41,669 nucleotides of DNA, from positions 1 to 41,669 of the forward strand of contig CALVTH010000012.1 in the NCBI GenBank assembly GCA_944360115.1. Direction: 5' to 3'. The translations under genes and the position numbers were made by a program. Position 1 is the stretch's first letter, and each line of letters starts with the position of its first letter. The stretch is from an uncultured Clostridia bacterium. Lineage in GTDB: Bacteria; Bacillota; Clostridia; Christensenellales; CAG-917. Shown piece by piece: positions 7,886 through 17,100 of the stretch. The notes beneath the pieces were generated by a model. It was not told the origin of the DNA, ran no database searches, and saw nothing but the letters and a program-made list of their open reading frames with translations.

Positions 7886-9135
7886 CAGGTTGCGCGGCTT
7901 TTGGCGGCAAAAACTTTTCCCGATCCACCCTCGTCGCCCTTTACGGTGCGGACGCGGACAAGAACTCGCCGAGGTTCGGCGTGCTGGCTCGCCAGCACGA
8001 ACAGCTTTTCGGCGCCGCGTGCGCGGACTTCTTCTCGTCTCCAGGCAGAATAGAAATCGTCGGCAACCACACCGACCACAACGCGGGCAAGGTGCTCGCC
8101 GCCGCTATCAGCGTGGATACGCTTGCCGCCGTTTCTCCCCGCGCGGACGGCATAATCGAGGTCAAGTCCGAGGACTATCCCGCAATGCGCATTGACATCA
8201 ACGACATAGAGTTCAGGGCGGCGGAACTGGGCACTTCCACGGCGCTCATCAAGGGCGTGCTCGACTTCTACGAGAGGGCGGGGGCGGGCATAGGCGGCTT
8301 CACCGCCTGCATGAACTCCAATGTTCCCAAGGGCAGCGGCGTTTCTTCCTCCAGTTCCTTCGAACTCGTCATTGCGGAAATCCTCAATGTCTATTACAAC
8401 GGCGGCGCGCTCACTCCCGTGTTCAAGGCGCGCGCTTCGCAGTACGCCGAGAATGTCTATTTCGGCAAACCCTCGGGACTCATGGACCAGACGGCGATTG
8501 CCGTCGGCGGCGTCAATATGATTGACTTCCGCGATTTCGAGAATCCCGTCGTCGAGAGCGCGGACTGGAATTTCGACGACCTCGGCATTTTCGTCGTGGC
8601 GACGGGCGGCGACCACTCCGACCTCACCGACGACTATGCCGCCATTCCCGCCGAAATGAAGAGCGTTGCCGAGGCCCTCGGCGGCAAACTTCTGCGCGAC
8701 ATAGCCCCCGAAGATTTCTACAAGGCGGAGGATTCGTTGCGCGGCAAACTTTCCCCGCGAGCCCTGCTTCGAGCAGAGCATTACTATGAGGAGAATGTCC
8801 GCGTCGAGCAGGCCGAAGCGGCAATCGCGAACGGCGACGAAGCGGCGTTCCTAGCCGCGGTAAACGCCTCGGGCGAGAGCAGCGCGGTTAAACTTCAGAA
8901 CCTTTATTCCGAGCGCGGCGACAGAAGCATTGAGGAAGCGCTCGCGTTTGCGGGCACTCTCGACGGCGTCGCGGCAAAGCGCGTCCACGGCGGCGGTTTT
9001 GCCGGCACGATACTGCTTTTCGTCAGAAAGAGCAGTTTGCAGTCCGTAAAGAGCGCTCTCATCGCCCGTTTCGGCGAAAACAATGTTTTCGACCTCTCCG
9101 TGAGAAAGAGCGGAGCGTGCAGGATTGCGCTTTGA
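7879..9135 (+). CDS. galK: Galactokinase
   Basis: 418 residues of the GHMP kinase family, which phosphorylates galactose to galactose-1-phosphate. GRIEIVGNHTDHN at 56-68 is the galactokinase signature with N in place of the usual E (GEHTD); this variant occurs in clostridial relatives. The glycine/serine-rich ATP loop NVPKGSGVSSSSSFE follows at about 148-162, and the C-terminal GHMP motif VHGGGFAGT is near 372. The ATG has GGAG nine bases upstream. It supplies the substrate of the divergent galT. lgt follows after 36 bp with no terminator, so galK heads a galK-lgt-pncB transcript. A GHMP kinase for a related sugar is possible but less likely next to galT. Confidence 0.9.
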   Translation: MATGCAAFGGKNFSRSTLVALYGADADKNSPRFGVLARQHEQLFGAACADFFSSPGRIEIVGNHTDHNAGKVLAAAISVDTLAAVSPRADGIIEVKSEDYPAMRIDINDIEFRAAELGTSTALIKGVLDFYERAGAGIGGFTACMNSNVPKGSGVSSSSSFELVIAEILNVYYNGGALTPVFKARASQYAENVYFGKPSGLMDQTAIAVGGVNMIDFRDFENPVVESADWNFDDLGIFVVATGGDHSDLTDDYAAIPAEMKSVAEALGGKLLRDIAPEDFYKAEDSLRGKLSPRALLRAEHYYEENVRVEQAEAAIANGDEAAFLAAVNASGESSAVKLQNLYSERGDRSIEEALAFAGTLDGVAAKRVHGGGFAGTILLFVRKSSLQSVKSALIARFGENNVFDLSVRKSGACRIAL

Positions 9136-9171
9136 GCGCGAGACGGCTGCACATTGACGACAAGAGGTAAT

Positions 9172-10290
9172 ATGCTTTCGGCGATTGACAAGATTGCATT
9201 CACGATAGGCGGCGTGGAAATAGCGTGGTACGGGCTGATTATCGTATTCGGTATGATAGTCGGGCTTGCCATTGTCTGTTTCGAGTGCAAGCGCATAAAT
9301 TTGCAGACCGAGGACGCCATAGAGTTGTTCCTCTGGATGATACCGCTCGCCATAATCTTCGGCAGACTGGTGTATGTCATTCCGCGTGCCGACGAATATT
9401 TCCCCATAGAAAGCTGGGACGATTTCGTGCATTTCATAGCGGTGTGGGAAGGCGGCATAACCATCATCGGCGGTATTCTCGGCGGGCTCATCGGCGTGGT
9501 GATTTTCTCCTACCGTATGCGCAAGAAGTGCAATTTCGGCAATGTCGTCGACCTCGTCGTCGTGCCCGTGCTTGCGGGACAGATTATCGGCAGACTGGGC
9601 AATTTCGTCAACCAGGAGGCGTTCGGCATACCCATTTACGACGCGCGCTTGCAGCATTTCCCCATTGCCATATATCTTGACGACCCGCAGGGTTACGAGC
9701 ACAAATACGCCGAGATAGTGGAGAACAACACCCCAGGCTGGTTCGCCGCCACTTTCTTCTACGAAATGGTGTGGAACTTTATCGGCGCGGTGATATTCTT
9801 CGCGATATGGCGCAAGAACAAGCGTTTCCCCGGCATACTCGGTTTCTGCTATTTCTTCTGGTATTTCCTCGGCAGACTTATGCTCGAGCAGGTGCGTCTC
9901 GACGCCGTTCCCGTTACCGCCGTCGCTTGCGCCGTGCTCGTGCCCCTGGCACTCGTGGCGGGAGCGGCTTATATTCTGATTTGTATGACGCGCCAGAGTT
10001 TCCGCAAGGTGACTTCCGCGGCGGAAAACGGCACCCTCGGCATAACCGAACTCGACCGTTTCGATGTCGCAAATTACGCTTTCGCTCTCCGCGCGATAGC
10101 GCGCGGCGGCGCATTCTTCAGGTGGTTCTACGGCGCGAAGGACATCCCCGTCGTCGACCTTGCCACCGCCGATTACATCGTAAAACAGCGCACACCGTGG
10201 AAGATAAGGGGCAGACGCGCCTCGACGGCGGAGAGCGTTTCCGCGCCGACGGACGGTCCGTCCGCCGACGACAAAGGGGGCAAGGAATGA
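9172..10290 (+). CDS. lgt: Prolipoprotein diacylglyceryl transferase with long C-terminal tail
   Basis: 372 residues from the ATG at 9172, set by AAGAGG 4 nt before it; an upstream in-frame TTG at 9154 lacks a ribosome site. Lgt moves diacylglycerol from phosphatidylglycerol to the lipobox cysteine at the outer face of the membrane. The signature GRLGNFVNQEAFG lies near residues 140-152, and seven membrane segments are visible. Typical Lgt has about 260-290 residues; here about 90 polar, basic residues follow the last helix (near 279) and end in a Ser/Asp-rich tail. The function of the tail is unknown. It is co-transcribed with galK and overlaps pncB by 4 bp. Confidence 0.93.
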   Translation: MLSAIDKIAFTIGGVEIAWYGLIIVFGMIVGLAIVCFECKRINLQTEDAIELFLWMIPLAIIFGRLVYVIPRADEYFPIESWDDFVHFIAVWEGGITIIGGILGGLIGVVIFSYRMRKKCNFGNVVDLVVVPVLAGQIIGRLGNFVNQEAFGIPIYDARLQHFPIAIYLDDPQGYEHKYAEIVENNTPGWFAATFFYEMVWNFIGAVIFFAIWRKNKRFPGILGFCYFFWYFLGRLMLEQVRLDAVPVTAVACAVLVPLALVAGAAYILICMTRQSFRKVTSAAENGTLGITELDRFDVANYAFALRAIARGGAFFRWFYGAKDIPVVDLATADYIVKQRTPWKIRGRRASTAESVSAPTDGPSADDKGGKE

Positions 10291-11726
10291 GCTTTTCCAT
10301 CAGCGGCGAGCGCAATCTCACAATGCTCACCGATTTGTATCAACTCACTATGGCGAACGGTTATTTCGGGTGCGGGATGTACAACCGCCGCGCCGCGTTC
10401 GACCTTTTCTACCGCGGAAGCGGCGGATACTCCTACGCCGTGGCGGCGGGACTCGAGCAGGTGACGGAGTACATCCGCGACCTGCATTTCTCCGCCGACG
10501 ACATAGCCTACCTGCGCTCCCTCGGCATTTTCGGCGAGGAATTCCTCAAAGCGCTTGCCGATTTCCGTTTCACGGGCGACATCAAGGCCGTGCCCGAAGG
10601 CACGATTGTTTTCCCGGGCGAGCCCATTCTTTCCGTGCGCGCTCCGTTGTGGGAAGGACAGCTCGTCGAGACCGCGTTGCTCACGCTGGTCAATCATCAG
10701 ACTCTCATAGCCACGACGGCGGCAAGACTGTGCGCCTGCACCGACGCCGCCATTCTCGAGTTCGGTCTGCGCCGCGCGCAGGGCCCCGACGCCGGCGTTT
10801 ACGGCGCGCGGGCGGCGTACATCGGCGGGTGCCGTTCCACCTCCAATGTGCTTGCGGGGCAGATGTTCGGCATAGATGTCAAGGGCACTCACGCGCACAG
10901 CTGGGTCATGGCTTTCCCGTCCGAACTCGACGCCTTCCGCGCCTACGCCAAAGCGTACCCCGACGGTTGCCTGTTGCTCGTGGACACCTACGACACCCTC
11001 GGCAGCGGCGTGCCCAACGCAATCAGAGTTTTCGACGAACTCAAGGCGGCGGGACACAAGCCCGTGGGAATCCGTCTCGACAGCGGCGACCTTGCCTATC
11101 TCAGCCGCGAAGCGCGCAGAATGCTCGACGAAGCGGGGCACAAGGACTGCAAAATCTTCGTTTCCAACGACATCGACGAGAATGTTCTGTTGTCGCTCGG
11201 CGCGCAGCAGGCGGCGATAGATGTCTACGGCATCGGCACCAAACTCATCACCAGCTTCCACAACGCTTCCCTCGGCGGCGTGTACAAACTGTGCGCAATC
11301 GAGGAAAACGGCAGAATGGTGCCGCGTTGCAAGGTGTCCGACAGCCACGAGAAGACCACCAATCCCGGGCTCAAGAAAATCGTCAGAATCTACAAGGACG
11401 GTATGGCGGAAGCCGACCTCATCTGCCTTGAAAACGAGACGATAAACACCGACGAGCCCCTCACGATTTTCCACCCCGAGCACACCTATAAGCGCAAGAC
11501 CTTCCGCCGCTTCGAAATCAAGGAACTGCTGGTCGATGTGTTCAAGGACGGCAAACTTGTCTACGATTTGCCGTCGCTCGAGGACATCGGCAGAAATTAC
11601 GACCGTTCGTCGGCGGAATTCTTCCCCGAATACAAGCGCGTCGTCAACACGCAGTATTACAAGGTCGACCTCAGCGAGAAACTGTGGACGCTGCGCAACG
11701 AATTGCTCACCGAGGAGCACCGCTGA
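10287..11726 (+). CDS. pncB: Nicotinate phosphoribosyltransferase
   Basis: 479 residues. It makes nicotinate mononucleotide from nicotinate and PRPP for NAD salvage. The start NLTMLTDLYQLTMANGYF is the characteristic NAPRTase N-terminus (residues about 10-27), and the conserved blocks EFGLRRAQGPD (about 152-162), GTHAHSWVMAF (about 197-207) and GIRLDSGDL (about 258-266) follow. The ATG overlaps the lgt stop (ATGA) with GGGGG and AAGG upstream. The frame is open far upstream of this ATG only because it shadows lgt. A strong intrinsic terminator follows at 11825-11860. Confidence 0.95.
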   Translation: MSFSISGERNLTMLTDLYQLTMANGYFGCGMYNRRAAFDLFYRGSGGYSYAVAAGLEQVTEYIRDLHFSADDIAYLRSLGIFGEEFLKALADFRFTGDIKAVPEGTIVFPGEPILSVRAPLWEGQLVETALLTLVNHQTLIATTAARLCACTDAAILEFGLRRAQGPDAGVYGARAAYIGGCRSTSNVLAGQMFGIDVKGTHAHSWVMAFPSELDAFRAYAKAYPDGCLLLVDTYDTLGSGVPNAIRVFDELKAAGHKPVGIRLDSGDLAYLSREARRMLDEAGHKDCKIFVSNDIDENVLLSLGAQQAAIDVYGIGTKLITSFHNASLGGVYKLCAIEENGRMVPRCKVSDSHEKTTNPGLKKIVRIYKDGMAEADLICLENETINTDEPLTIFHPEHTYKRKTFRRFEIKELLVDVFKDGKLVYDLPSLEDIGRNYDRSSAEFFPEYKRVVNTQYYKVDLSEKLWTLRNELLTEEHR

Positions 11727-11824
11727 CCGCCGGCGCAACCCGAGCGGGCGTGACCTGCGGCGCGCGGGCATAACAAAAATCCGCAGGATTTCCCCTTTTT
11801 CCCGCTCCGACGGCAAAAAAACGC

Positions 11825-11860
11825 CTGTCCTTCCGTTTAATGTGGAGGGGCAGTTTTTTT
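11825..11860 (+). terminator. Terminator after pncB
   Basis: CTGTCCTTCC pairs with GGAGGGGCAG (two G-U pairs) around a 9-nt loop, then seven T. It ends only 13 bp before the next start codon at 11874, so the DivIVA-like gene is either expressed by read-through or controlled here. Confidence 0.75.
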
Positions 11861-11873
11861 GTGAGGAAGTTCT

Positions 11874-12677
11874 ATGAAAAAGAAAGCAAGGACAGCCCCG
11901 AGGTTTGCGCTGGTCAGGCGCGGTTACGATGTTCCGTCCGTCGAGGCGTACATAGGTCTGGAGCGCGAGAAAACCGACAAGGCGGGCGCGGAACAGAGGG
12001 AGAGGATAAGGTCTCTCACCGAGCGGTGCGACAAACTGACCGCCGAGCTCGAGCGCTACCGCACCCGCGAAGGGCAAATCAAGAACGCGCTCATTTCGGC
12101 GACCGAACAGGCGGAGCGCACGACGCTGGACATCAAGTTCCGTTTTGCAATGGAACTCAACCGCCTGCAGATTTTCCGCGCCAAATGGACCTCGGCATAC
12201 GAGGAAATAAAGGAACGATACAAGTTCGGCGGCGACGCGCTCAATATGGAATCGGTGGCGCTGTCGGTCAAGATAGAACTCGAAAAATTCCTCGCCGAGG
12301 AGTTTTCCGTCAACCGCGATGAGCCGCGCGACGAGACGGAAGCGGCTTTCCGCGACGAGGCGGAAAGGCTGGGCGCTTCGGAGAGCAAGGTGGAGGAACT
12401 TCGTCGCAAACTTTGCGAAGCGGCTCGCAAGAAAGAGGACGAAGCCGCCCGCGAAGCGTCGAAGAAACCCGCCGCAGACGCTCCTGCGGCGGACGGCGAG
12501 TGTTTCTTCCCCCGCGCATATTCCTCGGATTTGTTTTCGTCTCCGTCGGACGGTGCGCGTCCGTCGGGAGAGGAGGAAGGAGAGGGCGGCTTTTCACTTG
12601 AGGAGGCCTGCAACCCCACCGAAAGCCTTGCGGAAATATGCAGTTATCTGGGACTGGGCAGAAGACAGAACGCGTGA
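11874..12677 (+). CDS. DivIVA-like coiled-coil protein
   Basis: 267 residues. Residues 10-27 (FALVRRGYDVPSVEAYI) match the N-terminal membrane-binding/crossing segment of DivIVA-domain proteins (RGYD-x-x-x-V-x-x-Y/F). A charged coiled coil follows (about 28-75 and 80-125), then an acidic, Ala/Ser/Pro-rich linker and a short conserved-looking end (SLAEICSYLGLGRR). DivIVA proteins mark curved membrane at poles and septa; this one is likely a cell-division or envelope-scaffold member, but the family assignment rests mainly on the N-terminal motif. The ribosome site is GAGGAAG. It lies directly after the pncB terminator, and a terminator at 12838-12862 separates it from the convergent lipoprotein gene. 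Confidence 0.6.
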   Translation: MKKKARTAPRFALVRRGYDVPSVEAYIGLEREKTDKAGAEQRERIRSLTERCDKLTAELERYRTREGQIKNALISATEQAERTTLDIKFRFAMELNRLQIFRAKWTSAYEEIKERYKFGGDALNMESVALSVKIELEKFLAEEFSVNRDEPRDETEAAFRDEAERLGASESKVEELRRKLCEAARKKEDEAAREASKKPAADAPAADGECFFPRAYSSDLFSSPSDGARPSGEEEGEGGFSLEEACNPTESLAEICSYLGLGRRQNA

Positions 12678-12744
12678 CGCTCGCCGCGCGGAAAAGTGCG
12701 GCGAAGGTTATGCGGATGAAAAATGTGCGGTATCGGTTGAGACG

Positions 12745-12804
12745 GACGGAGCGTGCCGTCGCCCGACGGAATGTGCCGCCGTCTGACGGAATGTGCCCTC
12801 GGGC
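12745..12804. repeat. 20-bp tandem repeat, three copies
   Basis: Units at 12745, 12765 and 12785 share the core GACGGA(A/G)(T/C)GTGCC. The last two are identical over their first 13 bases. The array lies in the gap after the DivIVA-like gene. Confidence 0.75.
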
Positions 12805-12837
12805 AATGCGGGCGGGCGAACGCCGCCGCCCAAAACG

Positions 12838-12862
12838 AAAACGCCCTCGCAAGGGCGTTTTT
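12838..12862. terminator. Bidirectional terminator
   Basis: AAAACGCCCT pairs with AGGGCGTTTT around CGCA, with T or A tracts on both sides. It sits between two convergent genes and can serve both. Confidence 0.85.
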
Positions 12863-12884
12863 CCTCTTGTTTTGCGCGTCGTTT

Positions 12885-13808
12885 TTACAGGCTGATGTCG
12901 GTGAGGGTGTAGGTCACCCACGCCACGGAGCCGTCCGCCGCCTTGTAGGGTTCTTCCATTTTGACGAGGACATTGGTGAGATCCCAGCCCGCGCCGTCGC
13001 CCGTCACTATGGAGGTATCGCCGCCGTCGTTCACCACGCACTTAATGGGCGCGGTGGCATAGTAGAGATACTGCGACTCGCCGCTTATGGTGGTGGAACG
13101 GGAAATCCTGGTCTTGTAGCAGTCGAAAGAGAGCACGGAGTCGCCGTCGGCAATGCCTGTTGCCACGGATACGGTCTCGGAGACCGCGGCGGTCACGGTT
13201 ATCGCGCTCTGTTCGGCGGGAGTGACGAGGGCGAGTTTGAACGAGAAGGAGAAAGAACCGCTCATCTGACCGCCCACGCCGCGCAGGGTCTGGTGGAACT
13301 GCGCGTTGTCGTAATAGGGGGAGGAGAGAGAGACGGAGCCTTTGATGTCCTTGCCCGCGTCTTTGCCCGTATAGTTGAGGGTGGTGCCGTCGTAAGAGCC
13401 GTTCAGCTCGAATGTGACCTCGCCGCCCTTGGTTTCCTTGCGATAGGTGGCGACGGGCACGAGAAAGACATTGCCCTTGGAAAGTTCGAAATAACAGGCG
13501 GTGTCGATGACGGTGTCGCCCGCGTTCAGCGTGCCGGTGACGAGATAACCCGCGCCCGCGGAGGGCAGCACGGAAGCGCCGACCTGCACGGGCGAGCCGC
13601 TTTTGTAGCCGGTGATTTCGTTGACATAGGTGCCGGTGACATCCGCACCCGCGGCGTCCTTGTATTCCACCTTATAGGTGTATTTCTCGTGCGACCGCCA
13701 CACATTTTCGAGCTGCTGCTCGGTGGTGGCGTTGCTGCACGCGACGAGCACGCCCGCGACTGCGCCGATTACCGCTATGAGTGCAAAAAGCATTACGAGT
13801 TTTTTCAT
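12885..13808 (-). CDS. Predicted lipoprotein of unknown function
   Basis: 307 residues from the ATG at 13808 (MKKLVMLFALIAVIG). Residues 1-23 form a signal peptide ending in a lipobox, LVAC, so Cys24 should be lipidated by Lgt and anchored outside the membrane. The rest is rich in Thr, Ser, Gly and Tyr with alternating hydrophobic strands, which suggests a beta-sheet extracytoplasmic domain; I recognise no family. The frame extends 12 codons upstream of this ATG, but the signal peptide fixes the start. The -10 element lies only 9 bp from the ATG, so the mRNA may be leaderless even though GAGG is present in the DNA. Confidence 0.75.
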   Translation of the reverse strand: MKKLVMLFALIAVIGAVAGVLVACSNATTEQQLENVWRSHEKYTYKVEYKDAAGADVTGTYVNEITGYKSGSPVQVGASVLPSAGAGYLVTGTLNAGDTVIDTACYFELSKGNVFLVPVATYRKETKGGEVTFELNGSYDGTTLNYTGKDAGKDIKGSVSLSSPYYDNAQFHQTLRGVGGQMSGSFSFSFKLALVTPAEQSAITVTAAVSETVSVATGIADGDSVLSFDCYKTRISRSTTISGESQYLYYATAPIKCVVNDGGDTSIVTGDGAGWDLTNVLVKMEEPYKAADGSVAWVTYTLTDISL

Positions 13809-13817
13809 AGTGACCTC

Positions 13818-13846
13818 ATTATAACCCAAAAATGTGCGGGGCACAA
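13818..13846 (-). promoter_or_regulatory. Promoter of the lipoprotein gene
   Basis: On the minus strand, TTGTGC (13841-13846), 17 bp, TATAAT (13818-13823). The expected start is near 13811, within a few bases of the ATG at 13808. Confidence 0.6.
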
Positions 13847-14116
13847 CAAAAAATGACCACGCGCGCCATCAATAATGTCCGAAGCGGTCGTCGTGTCCTT
13901 TGCGCGCTTTCTCCGTCGTGGCTTTTGCACTCTTTCTCCGTCGCGCGCGTAGCGCGAGCGCACACGCCCACCCCCGCGCCCGTCTTTTTATCGGATGCGC
14001 GCGAACAAACAGGCGCGCCGCAGACCGCGCGTAATGAGTACGAAAAACTGAATCGCAAATCCACACCTGCAGAGCCGCTGCCGCCGAAGCCGTTCCGCGA
14101 GGTGCAATCCGAGTGA

Positions 14117-14146
14117 AAACATAATTTATATTTATAAATTATGTTT
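14117..14146. promoter_or_regulatory. 30-bp perfect inverted repeat upstream of addBA
   Basis: Arms AAACATAATTTATA and TATAAATTATGTTT (14 bp each) around TT. It is almost pure A+T in a GC-rich genome and abuts the expected -35 position (14144-14149) of the addB promoter. It could be an operator, UP element or cruciform. Confidence 0.75.
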
Positions 14147-14172
14147 ATTTTGTATTTGAGCTGTGTTATACT
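14144..14172 (+). promoter_or_regulatory. Promoter of addBA
   Basis: TATACT (14167-14172) with TTTATT (14144-14149) 17 bp upstream; the -35 is poor. The predicted transcription start falls on or next to the A of the addB ATG (14179), and there is no Shine-Dalgarno site, so translation is probably leaderless. Confidence 0.5.
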
Positions 14173-14178
14173 GGTCGT

Positions 14179-17100
14179 ATGAAGATTATCCTTTCCAACA
14201 CGGCGCACGACGCATACCGTTCCGTGCTCGACTGTCTCCGCAGGCGGTTGCCCGAGGGCGGCGAGCACATCGTCATCGTTCCCGACAAATTCACGGCTTC
14301 GTCCGAAAGGGGAGTCCTCGAGACCCTCGGGCTGGACGCGGCGTTCAATGTTTCGGTGACATCTTTCACGCGCCTTGCGGAAAAGACGGTGGGGCGCAGG
14401 ATAAAACGCTGTCTTACCCCGCAGGGCTCCGTCATGTTGCTTGCAAAGGTCATCGACGAAAAACGCGACGAAATGGTGTGTTACGGCAGGGCGGCGGGCG
14501 CAGTCGGCTTTGCCGAGGAGTTTTACGCCGCGCTGACCGCGGTGCGCAACAGCGGTATCACGCCCGACGAACTCCGCGCGGCGGCGGGGCGCGCCGCTCC
14601 CGCGCTGAAAGGCAAACTCAAGGACCTGTCGCTCATCTACGACGCCTATCTTGCCGCGCTGGCGGGCAGGCACAGCGATTCTTCCACCCGTCTCGAGTTC
14701 TTCGCCGACGCCCTGGACGGCGGGCTGAATATGCCGTATCATTTCTATGTCGTCGACTTTTACGATTTCAAGGCGCCGGAACTGCGCATACTGGCGGGAC
14801 TGTCGCGCACGGCGCTCTCCCTCACCGTGGGACTGGTGGGCGGCTTTGGCAATCCCAACCGCAGGATATATTGCGACGGGGTGGCGCGCACGCTGGCAAA
14901 AGTAGCGGACGGCGCGGAGACGGAATACGGCTCGGAGATGTTGCACCCCGTGTTGCAAGTCGTGTCCGAAAGGCTGTTCTCTTACGAGCCGCCCGAAAAT
15001 CCCGTGGAAAACGACGGCAAAGTGCGGCTGTTGCGCGCGGCGACGGTTGCCGACGAGGTCAAAAACCTGGTCACCGAAATCGCCGCAAAGGTGCGCGGCG
15101 GCGCGAGATACCGCGATTTCGAGGTGGTGCTCGTCACGCCCGACGAGTACAGGGACGAACTCAAGGCGGCGTTTCTGCGTTACGGAGTGCCGTTCTTCAT
15201 CGACACGCGCGAGCCGCTCGCCGAGCAGACCAAAGTGCGTTATCTGCTTTCCGCCATTGCCGCGGCAAGGAGCAATTTCGGCAGGGCGGAAGTGCTGGAT
15301 GTGGTCAAGAATCCTCTCTTTGCCGCCTGTTTCGGACTGACCGACGACGACATATTCGTGTTTGAGAATTACGCGCTGCGTTTCAATGCCGACCACAGCC
15401 GTTTCCGCGCTCCGTTCGTTCTCGGAGAGGGCGACGCGCTTGCGCGGTCGGAGAAGGTGCGCGAGGCGCTTTGCGAAGCGCTGTCGCCCTTTGCCGATTT
15501 CGGCGAGCGGGAGGCGGCGCAATTCGTGGACAGGGCGCGGCGTTTCCTCGACGGCGCCGAGGACGCGTTGCGCGCGCACAGCGCCCGTTTGACGGGAATG
15601 AGCCTTTATTACGCAAAATGTGCCGAACAAGTGGACGAAAAGACGAAAGAGGTGCTTGACGAGATAGAGTACGCTCTCGACGCCCGCGGCGGTCTCGGTT
15701 ATTTCGAGCGCATACTTCAATCCATGATAGGGTCGGTGAAAATCGCGCTGGTGCCCACATTCCTCGACGCCGTTTTCGTGGGCGACACGCACAGCCGTTA
15801 TCTGGGGCGCGGAGACATATACATACTGGGCGCCACCGTCGGCAGTCTGCCCGCCGCGCGCGAGGGCGGCGCGGTGATTACCGCCGCGGACGAGGAAGCC
15901 CTCGCCGACATCGGCGCAGAAATCAAACCTTCCCGCAAGAACCGGTTGTACACCGAACTCATGGAAATCGTCGAGATTATGAAACGCCCGCGCGGCGAAC
16001 TGGTCATATCCTATCCGCGCACGGCGGCGGGGGGCGAACAACGGGCGTCCACCGTCATATCCGAATTGTCGGGAATGATAGCCGACAACGGCAAGCGGCT
16101 TGCCGTCGCCGACATCGGCTTCGACGGCACGGAAAAACTGCGGGGCGCTGAGCGCGAGAGGGCGCTTGCGACGGTCTACTGCACGCCCGAAGCCTGCGCC
16201 TACGAGGTGCTCAAAGGACTGCGTACGGGCGGAGACGCCGAGGCGCGTGGGGCGGCGTTCCGTTTCCTGTCCGACAAAGGGCGCGCGCGCCTGAACAGGG
16301 TGTACGAGAGGAACATACAGCCGCAATCCGTGAAGGCGTCGGACGCGCGCGAGACGACGGTGTCCGCCAGCCGTCTCGAGAAATTCTTCGTCTGTCCGTA
16401 CCAGTATTTCTTCGCATACCGCGCGCGGTTGCAGAAGCGGCGGGAAGCGGGAATGGAAAGCACGGACAGCGGCACCCTCATACACGCCGTGGCGGAAAAA
16501 CTGTTCCGACTCATAGCCGCCGACAAGATTTCGCCCGACAACATCGAGAGTAAGACGCGGGAGATATTTGCCCGCGCGGTGGACGAGACGCCCGCGATTG
16601 CGGTTATGAAAGACGACCCCGCGACGGCGCGCAAACTCGCCCGACTTGCCGACGAGAGCGTGCGCACGGCGCGCGCGCTGTACACCATATACCTGCGCAG
16701 CGAGTACAAGCCGCGTTACATAGAAGCCGCGATAGGCGGCGAAATTCCCGCGCCCGAAATGCGTGCGGACGGCACCGTCGTCAGACTGGCGGGCAGAGTG
16801 GACCGCGTGGACGAGAAGGACGGGCGGTTCGTCGTCGTCGACTACAAGACCTACAAGAACGCGTCGCTTGCGGCGTCGGACATTTTCCTCGGCAAACGCA
16901 TACAGCTTTACCTCTACGCAGACGCCGTTGCCGCGGGCAACGGGTGGAAACCGTCGGGGGTGTTCTATATGCCGCTTTACAACAGTTTCACCGACGGCGC
17001 GTCCGTGCGTTTCAAATATCAGGGGCATGTCACGGCGAACGCCGACGAAGCGGCGAAGATAGACTCGGCGTTTGCCGACAATCCCGCCGAAAGCTCGTTG

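Larger units (their letters stand above)
13809..14178. other. Divergent intergenic region, lipoprotein gene and addB
   Basis: No gene seen. The lipoprotein promoter is at the left end, a GC-rich stretch without ORF support lies in the middle, and an AT-rich block with a 30-bp inverted repeat and the addB -10 is at the right end. Confidence 0.6.

Noticed and set aside
9771-10286. In-frame upward extension of pncB into lgt
   Set aside because: The extra 172 codons overlap lgt and are Arg-rich shadow sequence; the ATGA overlap with a ribosome site at 10287 gives the normal NAPRTase N-terminus.
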